Assembly: GCA_030642465.1 (NCBI GenBank)
Contig: DAOWNS010000058.1
Location: forward strand, 1 to 8,861
DNA: 8,861 nt
DNA from: Candidatus Thorarchaeota archaeon
Lineage (GTDB): Archaea; Asgardarchaeota; Thorarchaeia; Thorarchaeales; Thorarchaeaceae
Direction: 5' to 3'
Shown here: piece by piece, positions 5,812 through 8,861 of the stretch
How the letters are laid out: every line of letters begins with the position of its first letter
Position numbering within the stretch: position 1 is the stretch's first letter
Program-made: the position numbers and the translations under genes
Notes under the pieces: model-generated
Told to the model about the DNA's origin: nothing
Seen by the model: the letters and a program-made list of their open reading frames with translations, nothing else
The model's database searches: none

Positions 5812-7188
5812 TTAAGGATTATGGTCTGTTTCCAGGTTGTAAATAGCCGTAACGATTAGTTCAGTGCAAAGGCATGCAGAACCCACCTTGTCGGCAATCG
5901 ATGGTACAGTTCTCCCTTCGTCTCCTGATATCAGTTCCTTGATGTAAGTGCCACCTTGAACCTTGAAGCAACCCTCTAGCTCAAGGCGTCCCTTCTTCTT
6001 CAGTCGCACCTCATAGATATGCTTCGTTCTTGTCAGGTCACTTCTTCTGTGTGCTACTCGCGTTGGAGTCCTCTGAGCAAGGTCAATACCTGTAAGTTCT
6101 CTTTCCGCTCTTTTTACTTCATCATCAGTTAATTCTCGGTCAGTCTTGATGATGGCTGAATACTCCTTGATATTCTCAGAAGATTCACTCTTGAGTTGCT
6201 GCAGATGTTGTCTGTTGGTGAATCGTAAGCCTTCAACTTCTACCTTCTTGCGTGATTTCTTTCTGATTCCTTTCTCCAGCTTGGCGAGATTCAGCGTTCT
6301 TACGCGAGGCTCGCTAATTTCCACGACAAACGGGCGTCCAGACCCAAGCATCAGAGCATCTACATCTTCGCGTCCTGCACCATGAAATTTGAAACGCGTG
6401 CCCTTGGCGGCTTCTTGGATTGGCAAACTGACGTACTCTGAAATGGAGTCCGGATATCTTCTCCCGGTGTTGTGACAAGCATCACATCCCTTACCATTGC
6501 ACTCTGAACAATCCCATCGGCTTTGGGGGACTCCCACCACCATCTTTCGGTACCTGCCGTAGATAAACAGCGGGTTAATCTGCAACCTTACTAGATCGTT
6601 CTGCATATCATAGACTACGACTAGTTCCGGTCTGTCAAAGTCAACGGTCTTGTCGAATGCCGCGACAAGCTGTTTCCCGAACTCCCTATTGAAGTTAGAT
6701 CTCAGAGTTTCTCCGTAGATGAGATTATGTTGTCCCTTCAACTCATCTTCTCTTTCTGCGAGAGTCGGACGCGGTATGGACCCCGCGAGGAAGGTGTGGA
6801 ATTCGAGGTCTTTTGTATTCTTCACTGCTCGTTGAACGATTTCCGGTATTTTATCAAATGCACATTCGCTGTCCACTGCGCAGAGGTAGCAGACCTTGCC
6901 CTCCTCATAATCCAGTTCTTCCTTCTCAGCAAGAGTTTGCGCGGGAGCGAACAACCCGTTGCCAGCGAGAGCCGCGAGTAGTTTCCTGCCTTCGTCTTTC
7001 GCACCGGATTTGATTGTTTCATCAGCCTTCATTGAGAGTATGAGCTTGATTGAGTATCCTCTCTGGTCGTTTGATGTACCAGTGCTCAACCAGGCGAACT
7101 GCCGACCCAGACATCTGTCACATAGAGGATATTCCTCGAGCAAGGATGCCGCGGTGTCTAGTATCCCTGGATTCTCTCTATGCGCCAT
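5812..7188 (-). CDS. pus10: tRNA pseudouridine synthase Pus10 (Psi54/Psi55)
   Basis: Archaeal Pus10 makes pseudouridine 55, and in many archaea 54, in the T-loop of tRNA, replacing bacterial TruB. The start is set at the ATG at 7188 (458 residues) because GAGG lies 9 bases upstream (7198-7201); the GTG 13 codons earlier has no such support. The N-terminal accessory/THUMP region (about 1-215) has zinc-type pairs CDRC (23-26) and CYLC (100-103). A linker has four cysteines in a DnaJ-like pattern, CSECNGKGCDAC (227-238), followed by TGRRYPDS. The catalytic domain carries FHGAGREDVDALMLG (268-282) with the probable catalytic Asp275, GRPFVVEI (284-291) and the late strand GGTYIKELISGDEGRT (412-427). 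It sits downstream of geranylgeranyl reductase and upstream of eL21. Identification is secure. Confidence 0.96.
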   Translation of the reverse strand: MAHRENPGILDTAASLLEEYPLCDRCLGRQFAWLSTGTSNDQRGYSIKLILSMKADETIKSGAKDEGRKLLAALAGNGLFAPAQTLAEKEELDYEEGKVCYLCAVDSECAFDKIPEIVQRAVKNTKDLEFHTFLAGSIPRPTLAEREDELKGQHNLIYGETLRSNFNREFGKQLVAAFDKTVDFDRPELVVVYDMQNDLVRLQINPLFIYGRYRKMVVGVPQSRWDCSECNGKGCDACHNTGRRYPDSISEYVSLPIQEAAKGTRFKFHGAGREDVDALMLGSGRPFVVEISEPRVRTLNLAKLEKGIRKKSRKKVEVEGLRFTNRQHLQQLKSESSENIKEYSAIIKTDRELTDDEVKRAERELTGIDLAQRTPTRVAHRRSDLTRTKHIYEVRLKKKGRLELEGCFKVQGGTYIKELISGDEGRTVPSIADKVGSACLCTELIVTAIYNLETDHNP

Positions 7189-7201
7189 GTAGTGGGGCCT
7201 C
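7189..7201 (-). promoter_or_regulatory. Ribosome binding site deciding the pus10 start
   Basis: GAGG (7198-7201) with a 9-base spacer to the ATG at 7188. It favours this start over the in-frame GTG at 7227, and the 13 extra residues that GTG would add do not look like Pus10. Confidence 0.6.
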
Positions 7202-7228
7202 GTCGTCAAACGGCATGCGCTTTGCACA

Positions 7229-7236
7229 TAAAGATG
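7229..7236 (-). promoter_or_regulatory. TATA-like box for pus10
   Basis: Minus-strand TCTTTATG (in CATCTTTATGTG), just after the geranylgeranyl reductase stop. A start site about 25 bases downstream would fall near 7207, giving a leader of roughly 20 bases that includes the GAGG site. This also argues against the upstream GTG at 7227, which would lie before the RNA start. Confidence 0.34.
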
Positions 7237-7245
7237 TGCTATTCA

Positions 7246-8460
7246 CTAGATGAGTGGATCTATGTATTTCAACGCTTTCAGACCCAAGACAAACGTTCTG
7301 GGATTCCGCATAAGCCGAGCGATCACTTTGCGCTGCATATCCATGTCGCCCTCCTTCTTCACAATTTCCACAAGACCCATGGAATTTGCGTCCTCTATTA
7401 TGGAGTTCAATCCCTTGTCTGAGAGAACTGACAATGCTCTTTGAGCAACGTACATCGTCCGGAGGTCCTTCAGGGTTCTGGATCGCCAACCCCTTTCGTA
7501 GTGACTCATTGATTTGTGTGAGAAATCCCCCTCTGCAAGTGCCTTGGTGACGGTCTTCCCTGCGATTTGGGCTGCAATTCCTCCCATAACAACACCGCCG
7601 CCCGTTGTTGCCTTGACCATACCCGCAGCATCGCCCACCACAAGAATCCCTTGTGCAAAGCTCCTTTTTACCGGCAACCCTACGAGCACGATTCCTCCGA
7701 ATCCTCTCTCTAGCGTGGCACCCTTCAGTCGCTCTCGTAGGACTGGATGGTGATTGATAGCGGCTTTGAGTCGAGGCTTTGCACTACCCTTGGCCGCAAG
7801 ACCAACTCTTGCTCTACCCTCGCCCATAGGTATCAACCAAGCGAAGAACCCAGGCGCAATCTGGCGTCCATAGTACATCTCCACAATGTCATCGTCGATA
7901 TCTACACCTTTCACTTCATACTGATACGCGGGAAGCTTGTTTCGTCTAGATACTACTGGTAAGTTCAATGCCTTGGATATTTGACACCGCGAGCCCTCTG
8001 CATTGATAATAACCTGAGCACTGCGCTCTGAGGACATTCCATTTTCTCTAATGCGCAATATCTTGGTGTGGCTTTCACTCGTTCGTATTCCAAGAACCTT
8101 CGTTTGAGTATTGATGTCCGCCCCGTTGTCTCCAGCCCTATCGGCCAACCACGAATCGAATCGCGCCCGATTGATTACTAGCGCTTCGCGACGACCGCGT
8201 TCAATCAGTAGCGATTGTCCTGCTGGAGAAAATATCTTGGCACCCGAAATCCGATTCTGAATAACATCGGATGGCGGGTTAAGCCCTAGCAATTTCAATC
8301 CGGATGCGCTCAGCAAGCCTGCACAATGATCAGGCTTCCCTATCTCGGGATGCTCTTCAAACACTTGAACCTGATGACCACTTTGAGCGATTTCGGCTGC
8401 AGCCAGCAGTCCCGCAGGTCCTGCTCCGATGACAATCGCTTCGGGGTCCAGAATAACCAC
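7246..8460 (-). CDS. Geranylgeranyl reductase family FAD protein (probable digeranylgeranylglycerophospholipid reductase)
   Basis: Flavoprotein that saturates the isoprenoid chains of archaeal ether lipids at the membrane. The 404-residue length fits the family. The N-terminal FAD Rossmann motif IVIGAGPAG runs 9-17. The GGR hallmark KPDHCAGLLS (42-51) carries Cys46. The substrate-domain strand APGFFAWLIPMGEGRARVG spans 202-220, and the second FAD motif GDAAGMVKATTGGGV spans 276-290. The family motif YxWxFP appears here as FAWLIP (206-211), keeping Trp208 and Pro211. No ATG lies in frame upstream before a stop (TAA at 8488-8490), so GTG at 8460 is used; its ribosome site is weak and the mRNA may be near-leaderless. 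Archaea often have several paralogues, so the exact lipid or quinone substrate is not certain. Confidence 0.91.
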   Translation of the reverse strand: MVILDPEAIVIGAGPAGLLAAAEIAQSGHQVQVFEEHPEIGKPDHCAGLLSASGLKLLGLNPPSDVIQNRISGAKIFSPAGQSLLIERGRREALVINRARFDSWLADRAGDNGADINTQTKVLGIRTSESHTKILRIRENGMSSERSAQVIINAEGSRCQISKALNLPVVSRRNKLPAYQYEVKGVDIDDDIVEMYYGRQIAPGFFAWLIPMGEGRARVGLAAKGSAKPRLKAAINHHPVLRERLKGATLERGFGGIVLVGLPVKRSFAQGILVVGDAAGMVKATTGGGVVMGGIAAQIAGKTVTKALAEGDFSHKSMSHYERGWRSRTLKDLRTMYVAQRALSVLSDKGLNSIIEDANSMGLVEIVKKEGDMDMQRKVIARLMRNPRTFVLGLKALKYIDPLI

Positions 8461-8537
8461 ACTCGACTCATTCCTGATGGCAACCCTTTATTATCTCTCG
8501 CCTAGGTTGGAGCCGAAGAGCTGACTGGACGGTCAAA
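8461..8537. promoter_or_regulatory. Divergent promoter region between geranylgeranyl reductase and pth2
   Basis: This 77-base gap must drive both directions. Its only AT-rich block, TTTATTAT (8487-8494 on plus, ATAATAAA on minus), can be read as a TATA-like box either way. It would place RNA starts near 8516 (about 22 bases before pth2) and near 8465 (about 5 bases before the reductase GTG). The rest is GC-richer, with no clear operator. Confidence 0.42.
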
Positions 8538-8861
8538 ATGATGACTAAACGTGAATTCAGATACAAGCAAGTTATCGCAGTCAGAACCGACTTGGGCATG
8601 AGTCGTGGCAAGATATCTGTTCAGGTGGCTCACGGTGCTGTGACTGCTGCTGAGCGAACAAGGGTCAGAGTGCCCGAGATCTGGAAACGCTGGCTCAATG
8701 AAGGTCAGAAGAAGGTAGCCGTTAAAGTTGGATCAGAAGAAGAGCTGCTAAAACTTGAGATTGTTGCAGCATCCAAGAATCTTCCCACCGCTCTCATCAG
8801 AGATGCGGGAATGACTGAACTTCCTCCCGGCACAGTCACAGTCTTAGGTATCGGTCCCGCG
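8538..8861 (+). CDS. pth2: Peptidyl-tRNA hydrolase Pth2, C-terminus cut by window edge
   Basis: Archaeal/eukaryotic-type peptidyl-tRNA hydrolase, which frees tRNA from prematurely released peptides and is unrelated in fold to bacterial Pth. The 108 visible codons cover nearly all of the usual 115-120-residue protein. Visible motifs are the opening strand YKQVIAVRTDLGMSRGKISVQVAHGAV (9-35) with conserved Lys25, Gln29 and His32, then KKVAVKVGSEEEL (58-70), and LIRDAGMTELPPGTVTVLGIGPA (86-108) with Asp89. Only the last helix region after GPA is missing. Two ATG codons are in tandem (8538 and 8541); the first is used here without strong evidence. It is the only gene on the plus strand and is transcribed away from the minus-strand run. 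Confidence 0.96.
   Translation, partial: MMTKREFRYKQVIAVRTDLGMSRGKISVQVAHGAVTAAERTRVRVPEIWKRWLNEGQKKVAVKVGSEEELLKLEIVAASKNLPTALIRDAGMTELPPGTVTVLGIGPA

Noticed and set aside
5338..5859. A 173-codon open frame on the plus strand across rpoF, eL21 and the end of pus10
   Set aside because: It lies opposite three secure genes, resembles no family I know, and is explained by antisense reading of biased codons.
7189..7227. N-terminal extension of Pus10 from a GTG at 7227
   Set aside because: It has no ribosome site, it would start above the likely RNA start, and the ATG at 7188 has GAGG at the recurring spacing.
7178..7489. A 103-codon minus-strand frame overlapping the end of geranylgeranyl reductase and the start of pus10
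   Set aside because: It is out of frame with both real genes, and its content is low-complexity shadow sequence.
1..8861. Search for CRISPR repeats, insertion sequences, integrases, toxin-antitoxin or defence genes
   Set aside because: None seen. The window is filled by conserved core genes, and the longest gene-free gap is about 130 bases.

Overview
The window comes from an archaeal chromosome. It holds ten genes on the minus strand and one on the plus strand, and every one belongs to a recognisable archaeal core family: FttA/aCPSF1, a 20S proteasome beta subunit, a long FKBP, HemK2, KsgA/Dim1, DUF655, Rpb4 (RpoF), eL21, Pus10, geranylgeranyl reductase and Pth2. By eye the base composition is close to half GC, and codon use looks uniform, with no island of foreign DNA. 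The lineage cannot be fixed from the sequence alone. The order pus10-eL21-rpoF-DUF655-ksgA-hemK2 is, from memory, widespread in archaea, so it does not separate Euryarchaeota from the TACK or Asgard groups. The long lysine-rich tail on the FKBP is the only feature with a eukaryote-like look.

Layout in transcription order on the minus strand, from right to left: geranylgeranyl reductase (lipid saturation), pus10 (tRNA pseudouridylation), eL21 (large ribosomal subunit), rpoF (RNA polymerase stalk), DUF655 (predicted RNA-binding), ksgA (16S rRNA dimethylation), hemK2 (release-factor-type glutamine methyltransferase), FKBP (prolyl isomerase/chaperone), psmB (proteasome beta) and fttA (transcription termination nuclease; its C-terminal part lies beyond position 1). 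DUF655, ksgA and hemK2 are joined by two 4-base GTGA overlaps and must be translated together. The other gaps are 10 to 130 bases. pth2 reads rightward from a shared divergent promoter region and is cut by the right edge. No stretch above 300 bases lacks a gene. I see no tRNA, rRNA, CRISPR, insertion sequence or integrase.

Taken together the genes make, check and recycle proteins: ribosome parts and rRNA/tRNA modification (eL21, KsgA, Pus10, probably DUF655), termination and rescue (HemK2, Pth2), folding and destruction (FKBP, proteasome), and the beginning and end of transcription (Rpb4, FttA). Geranylgeranyl reductase is the metabolic outsider.

This is mostly an ordinary core region, and I did not find a new multi-gene system. 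The items most worth a second look are the DUF655-ksgA-hemK2 coupled unit, the FKBP with a basic tail and a changed active-site flap, and a T-tract between psmB and fttA that could let the terminator nuclease affect its own expression. Start codons were chosen using a ribosome-binding register that recurs at many of the genes.
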